NCBI GenBank assembly: GCA_009705675.1 | Contig: WLSX01000002.1 | Span: 1 to 20,689 of the forward strand | Origin: Actinomycetota bacterium | GTDB taxonomy: Bacteria; Actinomycetota; Actinomycetes; Nanopelagicales; Nanopelagicaceae | Reading direction: 5' to 3' | DNA: 20,689 bases | Shown here: positions 14,890 to 20,689 of the stretch, one piece after another | Layout of the letters: each line of letters begins with the position of its first letter | How positions within the stretch are numbered: position 1 is the stretch's first letter | Position numbers and translations under genes: made by a program | Notes under the pieces: generated by a model | Seen by the model: only the letters and a program-made list of their open reading frames with translations | Told to the model about the DNA's origin: nothing | Database searches by the model: none

Positions 14890-15807
14890 ATGAGTGATTT
14901 CAAAGCAGGCTTTGTTGCAATTGTTGGCCGCCCTAACACTGGTAAATCTACCTTGGTAAATGCTCTAGTTGGCACCAAGATAGTTATTACTTCACACCAC
15001 CCAAATACAACCAGAAATCCAATCCGAGGAATCATTAACAAAGAAAATTTTCAAATGATTGTTGTGGATACACCTGGAATGCATAAGCCAAAAAATGCCC
15101 TTGGAAATAGATTAAATACTATGGTTAATGAAAACATAGCCTCAACAGATGCAGTTGTCATTTGCATGCCAGCAAATGAAGATATCGGGGCCGGTGATGA
15201 ATATATTGCAAAGCAAATTAAATCTCACATGCCAGTATTTTTAGTAGTTACCAAGGTCGATACGGTTTCAAAGTCAGATCTTGCCGCAAAGTTAGTGCAA
15301 GTAACAGAATTTACCGATCGTTTAAAACTCTCCTGTGCTGAGATTGTGCCAATATCAGCAAAAAATCTTGAACAAACTGATTTATTACTAGATTTGCTCT
15401 CGAAAAAACTACCCGCCTCACCTGCTCTTTATCCAACTGATATTACAACTGATCAGGCAGAGGAGTTAATGTTTGCAGATTTAATTAGAGAGGCAGCGAT
15501 TGAAGAGCTTTATGAGGAGTTACCTCACTCAGTTATGGTCACAATTGATGAGATGGCTGAGCGAGATGGTGGAAAGATATTTGATATTAATGCCACATTA
15601 CATGTTGAGCGTGATAGCCAAAAGGGAATTATTATTGGACCCCAGGGTAGTAAATTAAAGGCAATCGGCACCCTTGCTCGTAAATCAATTGAAAACTTAG
15701 TTGGTATGCAAGTTTTTTTGCAAATTCATGTAAAGGTTTCTAAAGAGTGGCAGAAGGATCCAAAGTTACTAGCCAGACTTGGATTTACCGACTCACTTTC
15801 CGACTAG
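14890..15807 (+). CDS. era: GTPase Era
   Basis: Era binds the 3' end of 16S rRNA and acts in 30S assembly. The 305-residue protein has G1 GRPNTGKS (13-20), G3 DTPG (60-63), G4 as TKVD (121-124) rather than NKxD, and a G5-like ISAKN. The C-terminal KH domain follows with the RNA-binding loop GIIIGPQGSKLKAIG and IENLVGMQVFLQIHVKV. Length and domain order are normal. Its usual actinobacterial neighbours (ybeY, hemolysin-type CBS protein, recO) are not here. No good ribosome site lies near the ATG; AGGTGAG ends 13 nt away. Its 3' end overlaps the convergent EamA gene by 23 bp. Confidence 0.96.
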   Translation: MSDFKAGFVAIVGRPNTGKSTLVNALVGTKIVITSHHPNTTRNPIRGIINKENFQMIVVDTPGMHKPKNALGNRLNTMVNENIASTDAVVICMPANEDIGAGDEYIAKQIKSHMPVFLVVTKVDTVSKSDLAAKLVQVTEFTDRLKLSCAEIVPISAKNLEQTDLLLDLLSKKLPASPALYPTDITTDQAEELMFADLIREAAIEELYEELPHSVMVTIDEMAERDGGKIFDINATLHVERDSQKGIIIGPQGSKLKAIGTLARKSIENLVGMQVFLQIHVKVSKEWQKDPKLLARLGFTDSLSD

Positions 15808-16648
15808 CAAAGTAAGAACCAATAAGTACTAATGGAAGACCAAGAACAATTCCAAGCGTTAGTGGCTCACCAAGCAAAATTACGCCAAGTAAAACTGCTA
15901 CAGCAGTGTTTAGATAGGTAACAAGGGAGGCTCTAGGAGGTCCAACCTCCACAATTACTTTAAAGAATAAAATAAATGCAGCTGCAGTACATAAAATACC
16001 TAAACCTAATACTGAACCGATGACTTCAATTGACGGTGTTTTCTTTGGCCAACTAATAATGGCAAAAGGCAAATAAACAAAGGATGTAATGATCATTGCC
16101 CAGGTGTTAAGTGCTAAGCCGGGAACTTGCGGAATCTTGCGATTAACCATATTAATTGCATAGGCATATCCCATTGCCGCAAGAAGCACCATGCTAATTG
16201 AAATAATGTCTTGTCTTCCACTTAACGATTCAATACCGACGACTGCGACTACACCGATGAATCCGATAATTAATCCAAAGAGTCTAGATTTGTGCCAAAC
16301 TGTGTGGTCGCCAAATATTGAAGCAAGTATCGCTGCCCAGATAGGCACAGTTGCAACAAGTAAGCCGGTTAGACCAGAGGTTATTTTTTGCTCAGCATTT
16401 GTAATCAGATACCAAGGGCCAATTAACTCTGTGACTGTATAGAGAAGTAAAAGTGGCCAATACTGCCTAGCAATGAAAAAAGTTCTCCGCTTTAAAGCTA
16501 TCGGCAGCAGAACAAGTGCACCAATTAGAACTCTTAAGAAGACAATAGAGGATGGTGACATCTCTTCTACTGCAACTTTTAAGAATAGATAGGGGATTCC
16601 CCATAGAAAACCAAGTAGAGCAAATCGGCCCCATCCAGATTTAGTCAA
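15785..16648 (-). CDS. EamA/DMT-superfamily transporter (substrate unknown)
   Basis: The 287-residue protein has about ten hydrophobic segments in two EamA-type halves, with the typical LWGIPYLFLKVAVEEMSPSSIVFLR start of the first and PPRASLVTYLNTAVAVLLGVILLGEPLT near the end of the second. This family exports amino acids, nucleotides or other metabolites; the substrate cannot be read from sequence. The start is TTG, placed directly after the TAA of the upstream hydrolase gene, with GAGG about 7 nt ahead of the TTG; no ATG lies near. The two genes therefore form a minus-strand unit. It converges on era with a 23-bp overlap. Confidence 0.88.
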   Translation of the reverse strand: MTKSGWGRFALLGFLWGIPYLFLKVAVEEMSPSSIVFLRVLIGALVLLPIALKRRTFFIARQYWPLLLLYTVTELIGPWYLITNAEQKITSGLTGLLVATVPIWAAILASIFGDHTVWHKSRLFGLIIGFIGVVAVVGIESLSGRQDIISISMVLLAAMGYAYAINMVNRKIPQVPGLALNTWAMIITSFVYLPFAIISWPKKTPSIEVIGSVLGLGILCTAAAFILFFKVIVEVGPPRASLVTYLNTAVAVLLGVILLGEPLTLGIVLGLPLVLIGSYFASRKVSR

Positions 16649-17587
16649 TTAATTTCCTCTTCCTAAAATCGCATTTATTTCAAAGGCAATATCTGAATAA
16701 AGTAAATTTGCATCTTCAGTAACTCCACTTAAATTGAAGAAGCCATGTATTTGGCCACCATACTCCTTATATATAGCTGGCACCGAACTTGCCACCAATT
16801 TCTGGTAATACTGTCTTGCATCATCAGTTAATGGATCAAATTGCGCTGCGATCACAATCGCAGGGGCAACTCCTTTAAGATCTGTCGAGCTGGCTGGAAC
16901 TGCATAAGGGTTACTGTGGTGATCTTTATTTGGAAGATATTTATCCCAAAACCATCTCATCGATTTAGTTGTTAAACCAAACCCTTCTGAAAAATCAGTT
17001 GCAGATTGGTACTCCATCTGGATCTGATTACATGGGTAAATTAACAACTGAAATGCCAGGGCAATTAAATTTTTATCTCTTGCTTTAATTGCAACCGCAG
17101 AGGCAAGGTTGCCACCGGCGCTATCACCGGCAACACCAATGGATTCTGAATCTATGGCTAGCTCTTTTGCATGTCTTACTACCCACTCCAATGTGGCATA
17201 GCAATCGTCAAATGGTGTGGGATAAGGATGCTCTGGTGCTTTTTGATATTGAACGGCAATAATTACAAAATTTCCAAGCTTTGCAATACTTCTAAGAGCT
17301 GGCTCATATATATCTAGAAAATTTAATACCCAGCCGCCACCATGAAAGAAAACTAGAGCAGGCAGATTCTTTTCATTAGTTGGCCGATAAATTCGAATTG
17401 GCAGGTCCGCCGTAGGACCGGGAATAAATTTATGCTCAACTGCAAATAGATCAATTAATGGTTGTGTCAAAGCTATATGGGTATGGGTATTTTTCCGGAT
17501 CTCATCTAATGGTGCTTGCCATACTTGAGGTTGCCCTAATGCTGCCCGTTCAGCCAGATGCTTAATGATCTCGGGTTTTAGTCCCAT
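16649..17587 (-). CDS. Alpha/beta hydrolase, hormone-sensitive lipase (HSL) family
   Basis: This is a carboxylesterase-type enzyme of unknown physiological substrate. The 312-residue protein shows the HSL-family oxyanion motif HGGG at 82-85 (FFHGGGW), the nucleophile elbow GDSAGGN with Ser156, Asp251 in FDPLTDDA, and His281 in QIHGFF: a complete catalytic triad. There is no signal peptide, so it should act in the cytoplasm. It precedes the EamA gene with no gap and is divergent from pfkA (67-bp shared upstream region). A -10-like TACTCT lies 6 nt before its ATG. This pair may be an accessory insertion in an otherwise conserved gene block (inference). Confidence 0.92.
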   Translation of the reverse strand: MGLKPEIIKHLAERAALGQPQVWQAPLDEIRKNTHTHIALTQPLIDLFAVEHKFIPGPTADLPIRIYRPTNEKNLPALVFFHGGGWVLNFLDIYEPALRSIAKLGNFVIIAVQYQKAPEHPYPTPFDDCYATLEWVVRHAKELAIDSESIGVAGDSAGGNLASAVAIKARDKNLIALAFQLLIYPCNQIQMEYQSATDFSEGFGLTTKSMRWFWDKYLPNKDHHSNPYAVPASSTDLKGVAPAIVIAAQFDPLTDDARQYYQKLVASSVPAIYKEYGGQIHGFFNLSGVTEDANLLYSDIAFEINAILGRGN

Positions 17588-17593
17588 TGCGGC

Positions 17594-17599
17594 AGAGTA
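17594..17599 (-). promoter_or_regulatory. Leaderless -10 element of the HSL hydrolase (TACTCT, 6 nt before ATG)
   Basis: On the minus strand TACTCT is followed by exactly 6 nt and the ATG at 17587. No Shine-Dalgarno is present. It sits in the short divergent region shared with pfkA, which instead uses a GGAG ribosome site and has a leader. Confidence 0.52.
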
Positions 17600-17642
17600 G
17601 ACTTAGCCGTCGGCGTTGACCAATTTTAAAAGATTTAAGGCT

Positions 17643-17646
17643 GGAG
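17643..17646 (+). promoter_or_regulatory. Ribosome binding site of pfkA (GGAG)
   Basis: GGAG (17643-17646) lies 8 nt before ATG 17655 and supports that start. A TTGACC at 17616-17621 resembles a -35 box, but no well-spaced -10 follows. Confidence 0.6.
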
Positions 17647-17654
17647 TTTTCTAA

Positions 17655-18680
17655 ATGCGTATCGGTGTTCTAACAGGTGGCGGGGATTGTCCTGGATTAA
17701 ATGCGGTCATACGCGCAGTTGTTCGCAAAGGCGTCAAAGAGTATGGCTATGAGTTCATAGGATTTCGTGATGGTTGGCGAGGACCACTTGAAGGTTTAAC
17801 AATGAAGCTTGATATTGCTGCAACTAGAGGAATTTTGCCAAAGGGTGGAACCATTCTTGGTTCATCTCGCACTAATCCTTTTAAAATTGAAGGTGGTGTT
17901 GAGAAAATAAAAGAGAATTTAGCAAAGATGGGTGTTGATGCTTTAATCGCAATTGGCGGTGAAGATACCTTAGGAGTTGCCACGAAACTAGACTCACTTG
18001 GTGTTAAAGTAATTGGAGTTCCTAAAACTATTGATAATGATTTAAATAATACTGATTACACATTTGGTTTTGATACTGCGGTAAATATCGCAGTAGAAGC
18101 AATCGATCGCCTTCACACCACCGCAGAATCACATCATCGGGCATTAATTGTTGAGGTAATGGGTCGACATGCTGGTTGGATTGCGCTGCACTCTGGCCTT
18201 GCTGGCGGTGCTTCATGCATATTAATTCCTGAGGTTAAGTTCTCAGTTGAGCAAGTTTGTAAATGGGTGGAATCAAGATTTGAGCAAAGTTATTCACCAA
18301 TCATTGTTATTGCTGAAGGTGCTATTCCGCAAGATGGCGATATGGTCACAAAAGATCAAACCCTTGATTCATTTGGCCATGTTAAGTTATCTGGAATCGG
18401 TGAGTGGCTTGCTGGTCAGATTGAATCTAAGACGGGCAAAGAGGCTCGTACATCGGTACTAGGACATATTCAACGAGGTGGCACACCAACTGCATTTGAT
18501 CGAGTTCTTGCTACTCGGTTTGGCCTACATGCGATCACTGCTGTCCATGATGGTGATTGGGGCAAGATGGTGGCTCTGCATGGGACCAAGATCGAGCGAG
18601 TTCCATTGGCATCTGCAACTACAAAATTAAAGACAGTTGATCCTGAGCTATATAAAGAGGCGGAGATCTTCTTTGGGTAA
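17655..18680 (+). CDS. pfkA: 6-phosphofructokinase, probably pyrophosphate-dependent
   Basis: The enzyme phosphorylates fructose 6-phosphate to the 1,6-bisphosphate. The 341-residue protein starts MRIGVLTGGGDCPGLNAVIR and belongs to the actinobacterial group III type. Phosphoryl donor choice in this family depends on positions 104 and 124 (E. coli numbering): Gly104 favours ATP and Asp104 favours pyrophosphate, usually with Lys124. Here GGED is at 101-104, so Asp104, and PKTIDND gives Lys124. Both point to a reversible PPi-dependent enzyme. Other conserved parts are the catalytic TIDND (125-129), MGRHAGWIA and HIQRGGTPTAFDR. Length is complete. It is divergent from the hydrolase gene. Confidence 0.92.
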   Translation: MRIGVLTGGGDCPGLNAVIRAVVRKGVKEYGYEFIGFRDGWRGPLEGLTMKLDIAATRGILPKGGTILGSSRTNPFKIEGGVEKIKENLAKMGVDALIAIGGEDTLGVATKLDSLGVKVIGVPKTIDNDLNNTDYTFGFDTAVNIAVEAIDRLHTTAESHHRALIVEVMGRHAGWIALHSGLAGGASCILIPEVKFSVEQVCKWVESRFEQSYSPIIVIAEGAIPQDGDMVTKDQTLDSFGHVKLSGIGEWLAGQIESKTGKEARTSVLGHIQRGGTPTAFDRVLATRFGLHAITAVHDGDWGKMVALHGTKIERVPLASATTKLKTVDPELYKEAEIFFG

Positions 18681-18722
18681 TGATGGGTGCTTAATTAGCC
18701 ACATCAATACCAATAGATTGCC

Positions 18723-18728
18723 TACCAT
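18723..18728 (+). promoter_or_regulatory. Leaderless -10 element of aroG (TACCAT, 6 nt before ATG)
   Basis: TACCAT fits TAnnnT and is followed by exactly 6 nt and ATG 18735. No Shine-Dalgarno and no clear -35 are seen in the 54-bp gap after pfkA. Confidence 0.57.
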
Positions 18729-18734
18729 TATCTA

Positions 18735-20072
18735 ATGAGCGCTAACTCGATATTTAAAGCTGGGCTAGTTGCTGCCCAACAGCCAGCCTGGCCAGATACT
18801 GCTGCCGTTAAATCTGCTGTATCTGAGTTAGAGAGTTTTCCGCCGCTAGTTTTCGCCGGTGAGTGCGACAACCTAAAGAAACGTATCGCCGAAGCAGCCG
18901 CGGGTCGAGCATTCTGGTTACAAGGTGGAGATTGTGCTGAGACATTTGTGGGGGCAACGGCTGATTCAATTAGAAATCGAATTAAAACAATATTACAGAT
19001 GGCAGCAGTTCTTCAGTACTTCTCATCCCTACCAGTAATTAAGGTTGGGAGAATGGCTGGTCAGTTTGCTAAGCCACGAAGTAATGACAACGAAACACGA
19101 GATGGAGTAACCCTGCCGGCATACCGAGGGGATGCAGTTAATGATATTGAGTTCACTAAAGAGGCAAGAACTCCTAATCCAAAACGATTAGTTCAGGTTT
19201 ATAACACCTCGGCAGCAACCTTAAATCTTGTTCGGGCCTTTACCCAAGGTGGATTTGCAGACCTGCGCCAAGTTCATAGTTGGAATAAGGGTTTTGCTGC
19301 TGATGCCCGATTTAGCGCTCGCTATGAAGAGATGGCAAATGAAATTGGACGGGCAATTCAGTTTATGCAATCTGCTGGAGTTGATCCAGAATCATTTAAA
19401 TCAGTTGATTTTTATTCAAGCCATGAAGCGTTGATCTTGGAGTATGAAAAGGCACTAACAAGAATAGATTCACGTACAAATAATCCATATGATGTTTCCG
19501 CCCACTTTGTTTGGATTGGTGAGCGCACAAGACAATTAGATGGTGCGCACATGGATTTTGCTGAAAAAATTCACAACCCAATTGGTGTAAAGCTTGGGCC
19601 AAAGACAACGGCTGAGGATGCACTTTCAATAATTAAACGATTAAACCCAAGTAATGAACCAGGGCGATTAACTTTTATTACTCGCATGGGGGCTGGAACT
19701 ATTCGCGAAAAACTCCCGGCATTAGTTGATGCAGTTTCAAAATCTGGCGCCTCAGTTTTGTGGGTATGTGATCCAATGCATGGCAATACCTATGAGGCAC
19801 CAAGTGGGTATAAGACTCGTAAATTTGATGATGTACTTGATGAGGTTCGTGGGTTTTTTGAGGTTCATAAAAAGCTTGGCACCCATCCAGGCGGAATTCA
19901 TATTGAGTTAACTGGAGATGATGTTACAGAGTGTGTTGGTGGTGGCGAACAAATTAGCCATGAGGATCTTTCTACTCGCTATGAAAGCGCCTGCGATCCA
20001 AGACTTAACCATACTCAATCGCTGGAATTAGCATTTTTAGTTGCTGAAATGTTACGAGATCATAAAAAATAA
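18735..20072 (+). CDS. aroG: 3-deoxy-7-phosphoheptulonate synthase, class II
   Basis: DAHP synthase joins phosphoenolpyruvate and erythrose 4-phosphate, the first step of the shikimate pathway. The 445-residue protein is of class II (plant/mycobacterial type), about the length of M. tuberculosis AroG. Visible motifs are QGGDCAE (63-69, metal-ligand Cys67), GRMAGQFAKPRS (105-116), WIGERTRQLDGAH, GVKLGPKT, TRMGAGTIREKLP, CDPMHGNT and GGIHIELTGDDVTECVGG. All the conserved substrate and metal motifs are present, so it should be active. Allosteric sites cannot be judged by eye. The start ATG is supported by the -10 element 6 nt upstream. Confidence 0.96.
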   Translation: MSANSIFKAGLVAAQQPAWPDTAAVKSAVSELESFPPLVFAGECDNLKKRIAEAAAGRAFWLQGGDCAETFVGATADSIRNRIKTILQMAAVLQYFSSLPVIKVGRMAGQFAKPRSNDNETRDGVTLPAYRGDAVNDIEFTKEARTPNPKRLVQVYNTSAATLNLVRAFTQGGFADLRQVHSWNKGFAADARFSARYEEMANEIGRAIQFMQSAGVDPESFKSVDFYSSHEALILEYEKALTRIDSRTNNPYDVSAHFVWIGERTRQLDGAHMDFAEKIHNPIGVKLGPKTTAEDALSIIKRLNPSNEPGRLTFITRMGAGTIREKLPALVDAVSKSGASVLWVCDPMHGNTYEAPSGYKTRKFDDVLDEVRGFFEVHKKLGTHPGGIHIELTGDDVTECVGGGEQISHEDLSTRYESACDPRLNHTQSLELAFLVAEMLRDHKK

Positions 20073-20098
20073 GTATTCCCTTTCTCTCTATATAGGTT

Positions 20099-20104
20099 TA
20101 GCCT
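20099..20104 (+). promoter_or_regulatory. Leaderless -10 element of ogt (TAGCCT, 6 nt before GTG)
   Basis: TAGCCT fits TAnnnT and is followed by exactly 6 nt and GTG 20111. The 6 nt include AGAGG, which abuts the GTG too closely to act as a Shine-Dalgarno. Confidence 0.5.
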
Positions 20105-20110
20105 CAGAGG

Positions 20111-20605
20111 GTGCTTTCTAGGACCTCTTTTAAAACTCCCATTGGCGTTCTTTATTTAATAGCAGATCAGCAGATTTTGTTAGCAGCTGGCTTTACTGGT
20201 TTTGAAGATTTAATTCCACGCCTATCTCCAGAGGATTCAATTAGAGAGATTAAATTAGTAACTGAGATACCAGTAATTAGTGAACTTATTTCTGATTACT
20301 TTAATGGTGATACTTCAGCACTTAATTCAATTAAGGTTCGTCAACCTGGTGCCCCTTTTTACCAATCAGTTTGGAAAGAGATGCGTAAGGTGCCAGTTGG
20401 AAAAACTTGGTCATATTCAGATCTAGCAAAACGAGCCGGATCAGCCAGTGCGGTTAGAGCTGTTGGCAGCGCATGTTCGAGTAACTTAATTGCAGCAATT
20501 GTTCCGTGTCATCGAATTGTTAAAAGCGGTGGATCGCTTGGGAATTATGCTTATGGTATTGAGGTTAAGGAGTGGCTGTTAAAGCACGAGGGCGCGCTGC
20601 AGTAG
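20111..20605 (+). CDS. ogt: Methylated-DNA--[protein]-cysteine S-methyltransferase
   Basis: This suicide enzyme takes alkyl groups from O6-alkylguanine (and O4-alkylthymine) in DNA onto its own cysteine. The 164-residue protein has an N-terminal ribonuclease-like domain (TPIGVLYLIAD...) and the C-terminal active domain: VPVGKTWSYSDLAKRAGS (95-111), AVRAVG with the helix Arg116, and IVPCHRI (130-136) with acceptor Cys133, then GNYAYG and LLKHEG. It is complete. The start is GTG. Its last 27 bp overlap a convergent gene on the other strand. The exact symbol (ogt versus ada C-terminal type) is by length and lack of a regulatory domain. Confidence 0.93.
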   Translation: MLSRTSFKTPIGVLYLIADQQILLAAGFTGFEDLIPRLSPEDSIREIKLVTEIPVISELISDYFNGDTSALNSIKVRQPGAPFYQSVWKEMRKVPVGKTWSYSDLAKRAGSASAVRAVGSACSSNLIAAIVPCHRIVKSGGSLGNYAYGIEVKEWLLKHEGALQ

Positions 20606-20689
20606 CTGAGGCAATACTTGATTCACAGTTTCAATATCACCATCTGTTAGGTCTAAATGTGTGACAAGTCGTAAGTATTTTGGACCTAG
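20579..20689 (-). CDS. Probable threonine aldolase, C-terminal fragment (5' end outside window)
   Basis: On the minus strand a frame open from the window edge gives 36 residues ending in TAA: GPKYLRLVTHLDLTDGDIETV, then a leucine-rich helix. The sequence R-L-V-T-H-L-D-x-x-x-x-D-I-x-x-x resembles the end of low-specificity L-threonine aldolases (PLP enzymes cleaving threonine to glycine and acetaldehyde), which typically close with R-x-V-T-H-x-D followed by a helix. Only the tail is visible, so the family is a reasoned guess. The frame overlaps the ogt 3' end by 27 bp in convergent orientation. Confidence 0.55.
   Translation of the reverse strand, partial: LGPKYLRLVTHLDLTDGDIETVNQVLPQLLQRALVL

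Noticed and set aside
18679..18705. Terminator after pfkA (TGATG...CATCA inverted repeat)
   Set aside because: The stem is interrupted by unpaired bases, spans the stop codon and lacks a following T-run.

Overview
The window looks like a chromosomal housekeeping region of a streamlined, AT-rich actinobacterium. Gene order recG-rsmD-coaD-(DivIVA-like)-DUF177-rpmF-rnc-mutM-smc-ftsY-amtB-glnK-ffh-rpsP-lepB-rnhB-dprA is the actinobacterial arrangement. The low GC (roughly 40% by eye), very short intergenic gaps, trimmed proteins and class II DAHP synthase point to the freshwater Nanopelagicales (acI) type. That taxonomic placement is inference from synteny and composition, not from a marker search.

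Positions 1-4663 hold DNA repair and RNA-maturation genes: the 3' end of recG, then rsmD, coaD, a SepIVA/DivIVA-like coiled-coil gene, DUF177 (yceD), rpmF (57 codons), rnc and mutM. Positions 4728-8678 hold chromosome organisation and targeting: smc, apparently without a hinge domain, and ftsY reduced to its NG core. Positions 8835-10475 hold ammonium uptake (amtB-glnK) behind a 156-bp leader with an AT-rich perfect inverted repeat. Positions 10496-13916 hold the export/translation group ffh, rpsP, lepB, rnhB. Genes normally found between rpsP and lepB (KH protein, rimM, trmD, rplS), and glnD after glnK, are absent here.

Positions 13983-15807 hold dprA (DNA uptake/recombination) and era (ribosome assembly GTPase). 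Positions 15785-17587, on the minus strand, hold a two-gene unit: an HSL-type alpha/beta hydrolase followed by an EamA/DMT transporter, which overlaps the 3' end of era. Positions 17655-20605 hold a phosphofructokinase with PPi-type residues, class II DAHP synthase and an O6-alkylguanine-transferase-like gene. The last 111 bases encode, on the minus strand, the C-terminal end of a probable threonine aldolase overlapping that gene.

A regulatory pattern recurs. Genes with an evident Shine-Dalgarno (rpmF, amtB, rpsP, pfkA) have leaders. Five others (ffh, dprA, the hydrolase, aroG, ogt) carry a TAnnnT hexamer exactly 6 nt before the start codon and no Shine-Dalgarno, the signature of leaderless transcription. 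No tRNA, rRNA, insertion sequence, prophage or CRISPR array was seen. No intergenic gap exceeds about 160 bp. I found no new multi-gene system; the most notable items are the hinge-less Smc, a probable CTG start for rnc, and the inverted repeat spanning the dprA promoter.
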